The position numbers and the translations under genes are program-made. A stretch of 64,000 bases of DNA, from the NCBI RefSeq assembly GCF_000016985.1, contig NC_009633.1, forward strand, positions 4,865,567 through 4,929,566, in the 5' to 3' direction. This document shows, one piece after another, positions 55,296-64,000 of the stretch. How positions within the stretch are numbered: position 1 is the stretch's first letter; each line of letters opens with the position of its first letter. Under the pieces are notes generated by a model. It was not told where the DNA came from, made no database searches, and worked only from the letters and a program-made list of their open reading frames with translations. Origin of the DNA: Alkaliphilus metalliredigens QYMF. Its GTDB lineage: Bacteria; Bacillota; Clostridia; Peptostreptococcales; Natronincolaceae.

Positions 55296-55473
55296 TATTC
55301 TTTCCCCCCTTAAAATAATCCTGAAAATAAATACATACGCTTTCCCTACAAAAATAACTAATAATACGAATTCCACTTGAATATATATACTCTGTGATTC
55401 ATTCTATCGTCACTTTACTAATCGCTTCCAAGAAATCTGAAAATTAGTTTATCAATAATGAGGAGGCACTCTT

Positions 55474-55743
55474 ATGTTACGTATTATTTTTTCAACTTTT
55501 CTAGTGGTCTTTGTGGCCGAGTTAGGTGACAAGACACAGCTTCAGACCATGTTGCTTGCAACCCAATCTGAGTCAATTTGGCCTGTGTTTATTGGTGCAT
55601 CCCTTGCTCTATTATTAAGCTCCTTACTTGGTGTGTTAGCTGGTACCTATTTGACAAAGTATATACCCACTAGTTATCTACAAACCGGGGCTGGGGTTGT
55701 TTTTATTGTCATTGGTGTATTAACTTTATCAGGGAAGTTCTAG
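55474..55743 (+). CDS. Half-length UPF0016/GDT1-type membrane protein
   Basis: An 89-residue membrane protein with three membrane segments and the UPF0016 motif VVFVAELGDKTQLQTMLLAT (E-L-G-D-K-T). Full-length members carry two such units and transport manganese or calcium. This has one unit, so it would need to dimerise or pair with another half. It is on the plus strand, in the opposite direction to parA, with GAGGAGG ahead. Confidence 0.88.
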   Translation: MLRIIFSTFLVVFVAELGDKTQLQTMLLATQSESIWPVFIGASLALLLSSLLGVLAGTYLTKYIPTSYLQTGAGVVFIVIGVLTLSGKF

Positions 55744-55753
55744 TTTTTTTCTA

Positions 55754-55785
55754 AAAAAGATTACTATTAGGTTAGTAATCTTTTT
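55754..55785. terminator. Bidirectional terminator
   Basis: Twelve-base stem (55754-55765 with 55774-55785) rich in A then T, between the converging UPF0016 gene and noc. Confidence 0.85.
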
Positions 55786-55808
55786 AGATATATCTATTTG
55801 TTTCTACT

Positions 55809-56621
55809 TTACTGTTTTGGTTCCTTGGGAATCTTAACCACAACTTCAATATAATCTCCCTTATCTACTTGTGAGAACTCTGCACTTTCTTCTCTTTCTT
55901 TAATTGCATCATAGGCTTGCTTAATTGTATTAATATAAATACGGTAGTTAAAAAAACTTTTAATCTTTTTAGTTACTTTTTGCGCCTCTTCTTTTTGACT
56001 AGAGATATCCTCTAACATCTCTTTTATCAGTTCTTCTGTCTTTTTAACATTGTAATCATATTTAATTACTTTTTTTAATATATCCATTCTCAACTCATCA
56101 TCTGGAAGCTTTAAAAGTGCCCTTCCATGTCTTTCTGTTAATTCATGCTCTATTAACATCTTCTTAATATCATCTCTAAGTCTGAGAATTCTTAGCTTAT
56201 TTGCAATAGTTGATTGGTTTTTTCCTATATGTTCTGCCAATTCCTGCTGTGTAAACTCATGATCATGAATTAGGTTAGCATACCCCTCAGCTTCTTCAAT
56301 AAAGTTTAAATCTTCCCGCTGTAAATTTTCAATAATGGCTAAAACAGCAGCATCCTTATCGTTATAATGTGTGTTGATAATAGCAGGAATTGTCACGAGT
56401 CTTGCCAGTTTTGCTGCCTTTAGTCTTCTTTCTCCAGCAATTAACTCATACTTCTCTTCGCCTATTTTTCTCACACTTATTGGCTGTAAAATGCCATATG
56501 CCTTAATTGATTGACTCAATTCCTCTAGGCTCACCTGAGAAAAAGTTTTTCTTGGCTGATATGGGTTGGGAATGACAGAATCTATGGCAATCTCCATCAT
56601 CTTTTTTTCTGTAGTATTCAT
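55809..56621 (-). CDS. noc: Nucleoid occlusion protein Noc
   Basis: A 270-residue ParB paralogue. ParB domain: NPYQPRKTFSQVSLEELSQSIKAYGILQPI, GERRLKAAKLARL, ENLQREDLN; helix-turn-helix TQQELAEHIGKNQSTIANKL. It lies next to rsmG, as in Bacillus, and should bind DNA away from the septum site. No good Noc-binding site (ATTTCCCGGGAAAT) was seen in this window. The assignment over a second ParB rests on that position. Confidence 0.88.
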   Translation of the reverse strand: MNTTEKKMMEIAIDSVIPNPYQPRKTFSQVSLEELSQSIKAYGILQPISVRKIGEEKYELIAGERRLKAAKLARLVTIPAIINTHYNDKDAAVLAIIENLQREDLNFIEEAEGYANLIHDHEFTQQELAEHIGKNQSTIANKLRILRLRDDIKKMLIEHELTERHGRALLKLPDDELRMDILKKVIKYDYNVKKTEELIKEMLEDISSQKEEAQKVTKKIKSFFNYRIYINTIKQAYDAIKEREESAEFSQVDKGDYIEVVVKIPKEPKQ

Positions 56622-56744
56622 AAGCTATATCCCTCTCTTCTTTCACAATATTCCATAATACCTATTTCTATAAAAAAATATCGACTCCTTCTAGCAAGTG
56701 ACATAATTTTTTATTTTTCGTTTTACAAAATCCCCAATTTTTCC

Positions 56745-57464
56745 TTATTTTATCGGCTTTTTACTGGGTGTCCCAGGCTTTCTGGGGTATTTTGTCGGAG
56801 TCTGTTTTATTTTTTCGATGACTAAAAGACTATGGGTAATATCGCTAAAAGGCAATGTAATCTCTTTTTGCTCTACTACTTTTCCTCCTAAAACTGTGAT
56901 GGCGTTTTGTGAATTTTGTATTTCTTCCTTAAGCTGTGGACCTTTTTGACATATAAAATATCCTCCTACCTTCACAAAGGGTAAGCAATACTCTACTAGT
57001 ACATTTAAGGATGCCACTGCTCTGGCTACTGCATAATCATATTGTTCTCGATGGGTCTCCTCCTGACCACACTCCTCTGCTCTTCCATGAACAAAATTTA
57101 CATCTTCTAGGCCTAATTCTTGGGATACTTCCTTTAAAAATTCAACTCTTTTATTTAAGGAATCCAATAGGGTTAATTTCAACTTAGGGAAATATACCTT
57201 TAATGGAATACCTGGAAATCCAGCACCAGTCCCCACATCAATCATTGTGCCTTCCTCTTTTAAATATTGACTCTGAATACAGGATAGGGAGTCTAAAAAG
57301 TGTTTAACCATTACTTCTTCTTCTTCTGTGATGGCAGTTAAATTCATTTTTTCATTCCATTCCAGTAAAATATCTTTATATGTAAGTAGTTGCTGAACCT
57401 GATTGTCATCTATATGAAACCCTAGCTCTTGACATCCGTCCTTTAAAATCATTTTGCTCTCCAT
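56745..57464 (-). CDS. rsmG: 16S rRNA G527 N7-methyltransferase
   Basis: A 239-residue SAM methyltransferase with IDVGTGAGFPGIPLKVYFP (SAM loop), LTLLDSLNKRVEFLKEV and the acidic/aromatic ARAVASLNVLVEYCLPF. It modifies G527 in the 530 loop of 16S rRNA. Its start overlaps the mnmG stop by one base. Confidence 0.97.
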   Translation of the reverse strand: MESKMILKDGCQELGFHIDDNQVQQLLTYKDILLEWNEKMNLTAITEEEEVMVKHFLDSLSCIQSQYLKEEGTMIDVGTGAGFPGIPLKVYFPKLKLTLLDSLNKRVEFLKEVSQELGLEDVNFVHGRAEECGQEETHREQYDYAVARAVASLNVLVEYCLPFVKVGGYFICQKGPQLKEEIQNSQNAITVLGGKVVEQKEITLPFSDITHSLLVIEKIKQTPTKYPRKPGTPSKKPIK

Positions 57465-59356
57465 TAGGTCCCGCCTCCATTTTTTTGTCGTCTTCTTTGC
57501 TCTAGGTAGATCATCAAAACTGAAATATCAGAAGGAGATACACCAGATATTCTAGAGGCTTGTCCTACAGACATAGGCTGAATATCACTCAGCTTTTGTC
57601 TTGCTTCAAGTCTCAATCCGTCAATACCATGATAATCAATTTCTTGGGGCAGTATTTTGTTTTCTAATTTTTTAAACTGGTCGATTTGTCGAAGCTGCTT
57701 TTCAATATATCCCTCATATTTAATGATAATCTCACATTGCTCTTGGGCATCTCTTACAATATCCACATTTCTATTTTCATCAATCTTCTTCAGGACTTTA
57801 TAGGTTACCTCAGGACGTTTTAATAAGTCATAGAGAGACATACCTGCTTTAATTAAAGAACTCTTGTTTTCTTCTAAAATTGGATTCGCTTTTTCTGGGG
57901 ACACATTTGTTTTTTTAAGACGCGTTATTTCTTCCTCAATATGACTCTTCTTGAGTAGATAACGTTCAAGTCTTTCCTTGGAGGCTAAACCAATTTTATA
58001 TGATTTTTCTGTTAATCTCATATCTGCATTATCTTGTCTTAATATTAATCGATATTCAGCCCGGGAGGTCATCATTCGATAGGGCTCGTTGGTTCCTTTT
58101 GTCACAAGATCATCAATTAATACACCTATATAGGCCTCGGATCGATCTAAAACAAAGGGCTCTTCTCCCTTAGTCTTTAAAACTGCATTAATTCCTGCCA
58201 TCAGGCCTTGTGCTGCTGCTTCTTCATAGCCCGATGTTCCATTGAATTGACCCCCACTAAATAGGTTTTCAATATGCTTTACCTCTAAAGTAGGTTTCAG
58301 CTGTGTTGGATCTATACAGTCGTATTCAATGGCATAGGCTGGTCTCATAATAACAGCCGATTCCAACCCGATTACGGTTTTTAACATGGCATCCTGTACT
58401 TCCTCTGGTAGACTAGTTGACATCCCCTGTACATACATTTCTTTTGTATCTAATCCCTCTGGTTCAATAAAAATCTGATGGGATGGCTTATCACTAAAGC
58501 GAACAACTTTATCTTCAATAGAAGGACAATATCTAGGTCCAACACTTTCCATATCCCCTCTATACATTGCTGAACGATTCAAATTTTCCATAATGACTCG
58601 ATGAGTCTCTCCTGTGGTACGGGTCAACCAACAGGGGACTTGTTTTTTCTCTATTCCGTCATTCATAAAAGAAAAAGGAACAATTTCCTCATCTCCTAGA
58701 TGCTCTTCCATTTTTGAAAAATCAACAGAATCCTGATGAATCCGCGCTGGTGTTCCTGTTTTAAATCGCCTCATATTGCATCCTAGCTTTGTCAGTTTTT
58801 CCGACAGATGCATTGAAGGAAAAAGACCATTAGGACCAGATTCATAATTAACTTCTCCAATATAAATTTTGCCTCTTAAATAGACCCCTGTAGCCAAGAT
58901 GACTGAATGGCTATAGAAGCTGGCTCCTGATCTGGTCACAACACCCTTCACTGTGTTGTCTTCTATGATTAAATCCACAACCTCTGCTTGTTTTAAAAGT
59001 AGGTTAGGCTCATTTTCTATGGTTTTTTTCATCTCCGTATGATATTTATTCTTATCGGCCTGTGCCCTTAAGGAATGCACCGCTGGCCCTTTTCCTGTGT
59101 TTAACATACGACTTTGAATAAATGTTTTATCAGTGTTGATTCCCATTTCTCCACCTATTGCATCAATTTCACGAACGAGATGTCCTTTTCCTGTGCCTCC
59201 TATGGATGGATTACAAGGCATCATTGCAATTGAATCTAATGTCATTGTTAACATCAGGGTTTTTGCACCCATTCTTGCAGCTGCTAAAGCAGCCTCGCAG
59301 CCAGCATGTCCTGCCCCAACTACGATTACATCAAATGTTCCCGCATTATACTTCAT
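57464..59356 (-). CDS. mnmG: tRNA uridine-34 modification enzyme MnmG
   Basis: A 630-residue FAD protein: [40 protein letters not shown] and the C-terminal [17 protein letters not shown]. With MnmE it installs carboxymethylaminomethyl groups on the wobble U of several tRNAs. Full length, in the usual mnmE-mnmG-rsmG order. Confidence 0.98.
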   Translation of the reverse strand: MKYNAGTFDVIVVGAGHAGCEAALAAARMGAKTLMLTMTLDSIAMMPCNPSIGGTGKGHLVREIDAIGGEMGINTDKTFIQSRMLNTGKGPAVHSLRAQADKNKYHTEMKKTIENEPNLLLKQAEVVDLIIEDNTVKGVVTRSGASFYSHSVILATGVYLRGKIYIGEVNYESGPNGLFPSMHLSEKLTKLGCNMRRFKTGTPARIHQDSVDFSKMEEHLGDEEIVPFSFMNDGIEKKQVPCWLTRTTGETHRVIMENLNRSAMYRGDMESVGPRYCPSIEDKVVRFSDKPSHQIFIEPEGLDTKEMYVQGMSTSLPEEVQDAMLKTVIGLESAVIMRPAYAIEYDCIDPTQLKPTLEVKHIENLFSGGQFNGTSGYEEAAAQGLMAGINAVLKTKGEEPFVLDRSEAYIGVLIDDLVTKGTNEPYRMMTSRAEYRLILRQDNADMRLTEKSYKIGLASKERLERYLLKKSHIEEEITRLKKTNVSPEKANPILEENKSSLIKAGMSLYDLLKRPEVTYKVLKKIDENRNVDIVRDAQEQCEIIIKYEGYIEKQLRQIDQFKKLENKILPQEIDYHGIDGLRLEARQKLSDIQPMSVGQASRISGVSPSDISVLMIYLEQRRRQKNGGGT

Positions 59357-59490
59357 ATTTGTTTCTCCCTTATTCTAATTTTATTTACCAGATTTAAGAC
59401 CCTTACAGAAGCCTTATCATAGATGGTATTTTGTAATCATAGGAGGTAGACACTCCCTATATTTCATCTTAGTGAAACAATTCCACTTTG

Positions 59491-59506
59491 TTTTTCACGT
59501 GAAACA
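59491..59506. promoter_or_regulatory. parS-like site 3
   Basis: TTTTTCACGTGAAACA, one mismatch to TGTTTCACGTGAAACA. It ends two bases short of the mnmE stop codon (59508). Confidence 0.8.
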
Positions 59507-59507
59507 A

Positions 59508-60893
59508 CTACTTCCCAATACAAAAGTTTTGGAATATATGATCTAATAAATCTTCTCCCACTGTATCTCCTGTGATCTCACCTAATGCATCCCAAGCATT
59601 TTTTACATCAACCTCTACAAAATCAAGGGGCATTTTTTGCTTGATTGCTTGTACTCCGTCTGTTAGGCTCTCTAAAGCTCTTTCTAAAGCATTTTTATGT
59701 CGTACATTTGTGACCAGTAGACTATCCTTAGCCCTTGTTTCACCCTTATAAACGATTTCTACTAAGGCTTCCTCTACTTCCTCTAAGCCACTTTCTTCTA
59801 TAAGTGAAATCTTGATCACCTTCTTTTCCCCCACAATTTCTATGATTCGATCATAATCAATTTGTGACGTTAAGTCAGTTTTATTAACTAATATTAAGGC
59901 TTTTTTACTTTTGACTAGCTCCATAATTTGTAGATCCTCTGGGGTTAACTCTCTAGATGCATCCAGCATTAAAATGATTAAGTCTGCTTTATTAAAAAAC
60001 GCCTTGGATCTTTCTACCCCTATTTTTTCTACAATATCTTCTGTTTCCCTAATTCCTGCTGTATCAATTAAATTTAATGGAATTCCTCTTATGTTAAAAT
60101 GTTCTTCAATGGCATCCCTTGTTGTGCCTGGCACTTCCGTCACAATGGCCCTTGATTCCTTTAATAGTGCGTTTAGTAATGAAGACTTTCCTACATTGGG
60201 CTTTCCTACAATCACTGTGTTGAGCCCTTCCCTCAATATCTTTCCAGTATCCGCTGTTTCCAATAAGACTTTTATCTTTTTTTCAATCTCCATACTTTGC
60301 TTTAAGAGTAAATCTAAAGTAACTTCATCTACGTCTTCATCTGAAAAATCAATGGATACTTCAATATGGGCTAACATATCTAAAAGCTCATCCTTCACTT
60401 TTTTAACTCGTTTAGAAAGAGACCCTTCTAATTGATTTAATGCCACATCAAAACCCATATCTGTTTTTGCACTAACCAAGTCCATTACAGCCTCTGCCTG
60501 GGCTAAATCAATTCTACCATTCAAAAAAGCACGCTTTGTAAATTCTCCAGCATCTGCAGCTCTGGCACCCTTGCGTAAAATTAATTCTAATATACGCTTT
60601 ACAGGAATCATCCCACCATGACAGTTAATTTCTACGACATCCTCTGTGGTATAGGTATGTGGTCCCTTCATATACGAAACCAAGACTTCATCAATACGTT
60701 CATTTCGCTCTGTATCGATAATATGCCCATATGTAATTCGTCTAGGAGAAATATCCTTCAATTTTTTCCCTTGTTTAGATTGAAATACTTGATCTATTAT
60801 ATGGAGTGCTTTCTCACCACTAATTCTTACAATACCGATTCCTGCTTCTCCATGGGCTGTGGCAATCGCCGCAATTGTATCATCTAAAAACAT
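59508..60893 (-). CDS. mnmE: tRNA modification GTPase MnmE
   Basis: A 461-residue GTPase. The N-terminal folate-binding domain contains VVEINCHGG; the G domain has GKPNVGKSSLLNALL, DTAGIRETEDIVEKIG and NKTD; the C-terminus ends FCIGK with the catalytic Cys. Works with MnmG on wobble uridines. Complete. Confidence 0.98.
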   Translation of the reverse strand: MFLDDTIAAIATAHGEAGIGIVRISGEKALHIIDQVFQSKQGKKLKDISPRRITYGHIIDTERNERIDEVLVSYMKGPHTYTTEDVVEINCHGGMIPVKRILELILRKGARAADAGEFTKRAFLNGRIDLAQAEAVMDLVSAKTDMGFDVALNQLEGSLSKRVKKVKDELLDMLAHIEVSIDFSDEDVDEVTLDLLLKQSMEIEKKIKVLLETADTGKILREGLNTVIVGKPNVGKSSLLNALLKESRAIVTEVPGTTRDAIEEHFNIRGIPLNLIDTAGIRETEDIVEKIGVERSKAFFNKADLIILMLDASRELTPEDLQIMELVKSKKALILVNKTDLTSQIDYDRIIEIVGEKKVIKISLIEESGLEEVEEALVEIVYKGETRAKDSLLVTNVRHKNALERALESLTDGVQAIKQKMPLDFVEVDVKNAWDALGEITGDTVGEDLLDHIFQNFCIGK

Positions 60894-61080
60894 ATTTTCA
60901 CCTCTATTATTTAATTAGTTAAACTACAAACCAAATTATTTGCAATGCTTTACCAGAACATCTATACTTACTATGTGTTCTCTTTATTTAATTCAAGCAG
61001 ATCCTCACCTTTACTCATTAAACTTATTAGTTATTATACCAAATTTCTCTTGTATTTAATTATAAATCATTTGAAATCAT

Positions 61081-61241
61081 AAAAAAAGCGTCTTCGACGC
61101 TTTCGCTAGGAAACCCTAGGTTTCCTTCGACGCCAGTGAAGCTGGCTGAGCACCTTCCTGAAAACGGGCAGGGGATTTCATCCCCTACAACCCCTCTTTT
61201 TTATATAATATGAAAGCACCACTTTCCTATTATATAAAAAA
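61081..61241. repeat. Cluster of stem-loops downstream of jag
   Basis: The gap 60894-61270 has no gene. It contains AGCGTC-ttc-GACGCT with a T-run on the minus strand (about 61087-61101), a CTAGG/CCTAGG pair, a GGGGAT/ATCCCC pair and a 14-base perfect inverted repeat (61197-61210 with 61228-61241). The block 61085-61195 is much richer in G+C than the rest and may be an inserted repeat element. Confidence 0.55.
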
Positions 61242-61263
61242 ACCCAGTTATTTAACTGGGTTT
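61236..61263 (-). terminator. Terminator after jag
   Basis: AAACCCAGTTA pairs with TAACTGGGTTT, followed by a T-run on the minus strand. It lies directly past the jag stop and ends the rpmH-to-jag operon. Confidence 0.92.
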
Positions 61264-61270
61264 ATGTCTC

Positions 61271-61894
61271 TTATTTTTTTAGAGAAATGACTACCTTCCG
61301 ATAAGGCTCTTCACCCTCACTATATGTCTGCACAAAAGGACTTCCTTGAAGAGTTGAATGAATTACTCTTCTTTCATATGGATTCATTGGTTCTAATGCA
61401 ACTGTTTTGCCTATTTTTTTAGCTTTTCGAGCCATTTTGTTTGCTAAACGAACTAATGTCTCTTCTCTTTTTTGTCGATAGTTTTCTGTATCAAGAATAA
61501 CCTTTACATATTTATCTTCGCCCTTATTAACGACTAAACTAACTAAGTACTGAACCGCATCTAGTGTCTGGCCTCTTCGTCCAATGACAACGCCCATATT
61601 GGGTCCTTCTAATGTAATATTCAATATGTCTTGGTTTCTTTCGATTTGAATATCAACGTCCGGAATGGTCATGCCCTCCAAAACATCCTTTAGGAAGTTT
61701 CTAGCCTCATCCTCTACCTGGTTGACAACTGTTAATTGCACCTTTGCCATTTTTGTTCCAATAAAACCCAAAAAACCCTTGGAAGGTTGATCTATTATTT
61801 CAATCTCAACCTGTTCCTTAGTTTTATTAAGTTCCTTTAAACCTATTTCAATGGCTTCATCAATCGTTTTACCCATTGCTTCGGTCATATTCAT
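61271..61894 (-). CDS. jag: Jag/SpoIIIJ-associated RNA-binding protein
   Basis: A 207-residue protein: Jag N-terminal domain (MGKTIDEAIEIGLKELN), a KH domain (MGVVIGRRGQTLDAVQYL) and R3H (MNPYERRVIHSTLQ). It binds RNA and is linked to the YidC insertase and cell-wall/elongation control. It starts two bases after yidC. Confidence 0.95.
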   Translation of the reverse strand: MNMTEAMGKTIDEAIEIGLKELNKTKEQVEIEIIDQPSKGFLGFIGTKMAKVQLTVVNQVEDEARNFLKDVLEGMTIPDVDIQIERNQDILNITLEGPNMGVVIGRRGQTLDAVQYLVSLVVNKGEDKYVKVILDTENYRQKREETLVRLANKMARKAKKIGKTVALEPMNPYERRVIHSTLQGSPFVQTYSEGEEPYRKVVISLKK

Positions 61895-61895
61895 A

Positions 61896-62558
61896 TTAAT
61901 TAGAACCCTCCTTTAACTTATCTTGGGATCTATTCATTAATAGTTGTTGAACGAATTGGAATAGATTACTCACTACCCAATAAAGTGTTAGTCCTGCTGG
62001 AAAGCTTCTTCCCCACCAAAATATCATAAGTGGCATGCCGTATGTCATCATTTTTTGGGTTTGATCAGCTTGTTTTCCTGTGGACATTGTTTTACTAGAT
62101 AAGAAAGTTGTTATCCCTGCTAACAGTGGTAGTACCCATGGATCTGCATCCGATAAGTTGGATAACCATAAAAAACTAGTGTTAATACTCGCATATATTT
62201 CAGCCGAACCAAATACATAGGTTGCTGGATCTCTTAGAGCTGTAAATAATCCAATCAAAATTGGAAACTGAACTAATAAGGGTAAACAGCCTCCAAATGG
62301 ACTAACATTATATTTTGCGTATATCTCCATTGTCTTTGCATTTAGTTGTTCTTTATCATTTTTATATTTTTCTTGTAACTTTTTAATCTCAGGCTGAACT
62401 TCTTGCATTTGTCTCATTGACCTTGTTTGTTTAAGCGTCAACGGGAGTAATAAAAGTTTAACTAAAATTGTGAAAACAATAATTGAAACCCCATAGTTTC
62501 CAATAAGATCAAATATTAGTTTTAATAGAGCACCTAATGGTTGTGCAAAAAACCTCAA
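61896..62558 (-). CDS. yidC: Membrane insertase YidC/SpoIIIJ
   Basis: A 220-residue YidC/Oxa1 core with five membrane segments, starting IGNYGVSIIVFTILVKLLLLPLTLKQTRSMRQM and containing the polar Arg in the groove segment. It inserts proteins into the membrane; in spore formers one copy supports sigma-G activation. No lipobox is visible. Upstream of jag as usual. Confidence 0.95.
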   Translation of the reverse strand: MRFFAQPLGALLKLIFDLIGNYGVSIIVFTILVKLLLLPLTLKQTRSMRQMQEVQPEIKKLQEKYKNDKEQLNAKTMEIYAKYNVSPFGGCLPLLVQFPILIGLFTALRDPATYVFGSAEIYASINTSFLWLSNLSDADPWVLPLLAGITTFLSSKTMSTGKQADQTQKMMTYGMPLMIFWWGRSFPAGLTLYWVVSNLFQFVQQLLMNRSQDKLKEGSN

Positions 62559-62587
62559 GTTTAAACCCCCCTATACACCGTTGTGTA

Positions 62588-62797
62588 TTATTTTAAAGGG
62601 TCAAACCCTCCAGGGTGGAAGGGATGACACTTTAATAGCCGTCTAATCGTTAAATAAGTTCCCCTAAAAAATCCATAAGTATTATATGCTGATATACTGT
62701 AACTAGAACAAGTTGGATAAAATCGACAAGTCTGTCCCTTTAATGGTGAAATCCATTTTTGATATAGGGTAATCAGTTTAATAAGGAATTTAGACAT
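62588..62797 (-). CDS. yidD: Membrane protein insertion factor YidD
   Basis: A 69-residue protein with the YidD hallmark [23 protein letters not shown] and ending [12 protein letters not shown]. It assists YidC. Located between rnpA and yidC. Confidence 0.96.
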   Translation of the reverse strand: MSKFLIKLITLYQKWISPLKGQTCRFYPTCSSYSISAYNTYGFFRGTYLTIRRLLKCHPFHPGGFDPLK

Positions 62798-62859
62798 AAG
62801 CGCTTCACTCCACTGCTTTTTAAATACATATTTAATAAATAAATTAATATAGCTAGTGC

Positions 62860-63195
62860 CTAACTAATCAGTTTCATTTTCCGAATTAAATGTAACAAGG
62901 CACTTTCAATTTCTTTATAAGTTGATTCCTTGCAATTGGGTCTAGCAATGAAAACGATATCATGGCTTGTCTTTATTTTCCCCTCATTTAAACGATAAGA
63001 TTCCTTCATTAATCTCTTTACTCTACTTCTTACAACACTATTACCAACTTTCTTGGAAACAGTAAATCCAATTCGATTGTATTCTAAATTATTGTTTACA
63101 ATGTATATAATCAAGAGCTTATTGGCCATAGACCGTCCCTTTTGATATACCATTCTAAAGTCCTGATTTTTCTTTAGCTTATTATTGGACTGCAT
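62860..63195 (-). CDS. rnpA: Ribonuclease P protein component
   Basis: A 111-residue basic protein with the RNR motif region [27 protein letters not shown]. It binds the catalytic RNA to process tRNA 5' ends. It follows rpmH after a small hairpin. Confidence 0.96.
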   Translation of the reverse strand: MQSNNKLKKNQDFRMVYQKGRSMANKLLIIYIVNNNLEYNRIGFTVSKKVGNSVVRSRVKRLMKESYRLNEGKIKTSHDIVFIARPNCKESTYKEIESALLHLIRKMKLIS

Positions 63196-63222
63196 ACTTC
63201 TTCCTCCAAATCATCATAGCTA

Positions 63223-63250
63223 CAGAAAAAGGCCACATAGTGCGGCCTTA
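63223..63250 (-). terminator. Attenuator-like hairpin between rpmH and rnpA
   Basis: AAGGCC-g-CAC pairs with GTG-GGCCTT-type sequence followed by TTTTT on the minus strand. It begins on the rpmH stop codon and could reduce downstream expression relative to L34. Confidence 0.65.
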
Positions 63251-63382
63251 TGCAGTCAATCTCTTTCTGCCTTTTAGTCTACGTCTTTTTAGTATTCTTC
63301 TGCCACTCGTTGTACGCATTCTCTTTACAAAACCATGTTCTTTCTTTCTTTGTCTTTTTTTAGGCTGATATGTTCTTTTCAC
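63248..63382 (-). CDS. rpmH: 50S ribosomal protein L34
   Basis: A 44-residue basic protein: [20 protein letters not shown] at the N-terminus and [12 protein letters not shown] at the end. Start GTG 63382 with AAGGGGGTG ahead. Its location next to the DnaA-box region and rnpA is conserved. Confidence 0.97.
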
Positions 63383-63394
63383 GAAATACACCCC

Positions 63395-64000
63395 CTTCAA
63401 GTACTACAATGGAGTACTACTATATAATCACTGACGGATTAATTTATTTATACCTATTTTTGAGCACACTACAGATAGATTATACCTATATTCACTGTAA
63501 CTGTCAAGAAAAAAGCATTTTTCTAGATTGTGGATAGTTTTCTCCACAATCTGTTTATTTGTGGATATTTTTCTTTTAATCATTGAAAAAACTTAAAAAA
63601 TTTGTTAATATAGATATACCTGTTGATAATAAGGAAAAAACTATTCACATTTTCCCCAGTTATGCACATATTGTGGGTAAACCTGTGTATAACTCTAAGA
63701 TTTCCTTTAATATTCTTGTTTATACTCACTTTTTGCCATTTTTTCTGTGCATAAACCCTATGTGGATTTTGTACATACTTTGGCACTTACTATTACTTTT
63801 TTATAAAAGTCCACAAACATCTGCATCTTTTACTCGTTATCGTGTGTATAAGACTTGTCCTATTTTTTTTGTACCAAAGATGCGTTTTTTTATTTTTTTT
63901 GTGGATAACACTTAGGATAAGTTTATTTTACTCGCAACATTATTTTGCTACATCATTATATTATATGCTTTTCTTTATATATTATATTCCTATTCTTTTT
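63395..64000. other. Origin of replication region (oriC)
   Basis: No gene is visible. The region holds about nine DnaA-box-like sequences, including a perfect TGTGGATAA at 63900-63908 and one-mismatch boxes at 63529-63537, 63540-63548, 63560-63568, 63660-63668, 63672-63680, 63684-63692, 63746-63754 and 63843-63851, then AT-rich sequence to the window end. With rpmH-rnpA on the left this is the classical rpmH-dnaA intergenic origin; dnaA is expected just to the right. Confidence 0.85.

Noticed and set aside
1..64000. CRISPR arrays, insertion sequences with transposase genes, rRNA genes or prophage.
   Set aside because: No regularly spaced repeats, transposase-like proteins or rRNA-like segments were seen; the short intergenic repeats are the only repeat family found.

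Overview
The window looks like the left flank of the replication origin of a low-GC, spore-forming, anaerobic Clostridia chromosome. An Alkaliphilus-like member is my best guess, inferred from gene order and an apparent UGA selenocysteine codon rather than from any database match. Support for this: sporulation genes (BofA-like, YyaC-like, YidC/SpoIIIJ with Jag), Firmicutes-type WalRK, DnaD and DnaI, and the order rpmH-rnpA-yidD-yidC-jag-mnmE-mnmG-rsmG-noc-parA-parB ending in a cluster of DnaA boxes at about 63.5-63.9 kb. Almost all genes lie on the minus strand, so they are transcribed away from the origin.

Layout. 1-6.0 kb: an unusual membrane operon with two sugar-type ABC permeases, an HlyD-type adaptor, a MacB-like permease and a lipoprotein that joins a beta-propeller to a solute-binding domain (runs off the left edge). 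It reads from a clear sigma-A promoter covered by three copies of a palindromic operator. 6.1-10.3 kb: a Vex/MacB-like ABC exporter with its own two-component system; two promoters carry the same direct-repeat box at identical spacing. 10.3-10.6 kb: a decayed helix-turn-helix gene. 10.7-20.9 kb: the Wal locus (rlmH, CxxH protein, htrA, walJ, murA, yycI, yycH, an unrecognised secreted protein, walK, walR), with a WalR-type box at the internal promoter of the secreted protein gene. 21-26.7 kb: surface proteases and a peptidoglycan hydrolase, the latter with a WalR-type box in a repressing position. 26.9-29.2 kb: dnaD-like and dnaI, then tRNA-Glu and tRNA-Lys. 29.4-38.8 kb: purA, a 68-residue redox protein with an in-frame UGA, an acetyltransferase, dnaB, rplI, gdpP, a YybS-like gene, a MazG-like gene, a FUSC-type transporter and a BofA-like gene. 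39-48.5 kb: a DUF2508 protein, a PhoH/PIN ATPase, an antiporter with a PII-like partner, recR-ybaB-dnaX, a CvpA-like protein, a DUF5711 protein and a YkvI-like transporter. 48.8-55.7 kb: yyaC, ykuS, a lipid kinase, a DUF4446 protein, a cysteine desulfurase, a PhzF protein, parB, parA and a half-length UPF0016 protein. 55.8-64 kb: noc through rpmH and the origin.

The most notable observation is the small hybrid-cluster-protein-associated (DUF1858-type) gene at 30934-31140. A UGA replaces the second cysteine of its redox CxxC motif while the reading frame on both sides stays intact, as expected for a selenoprotein. Other points of interest are the triple operator, the duplicated response-regulator promoters, WalR boxes wired into the Wal locus itself, three parS-like sites around parAB, and a dispersed intergenic repeat in three copies.
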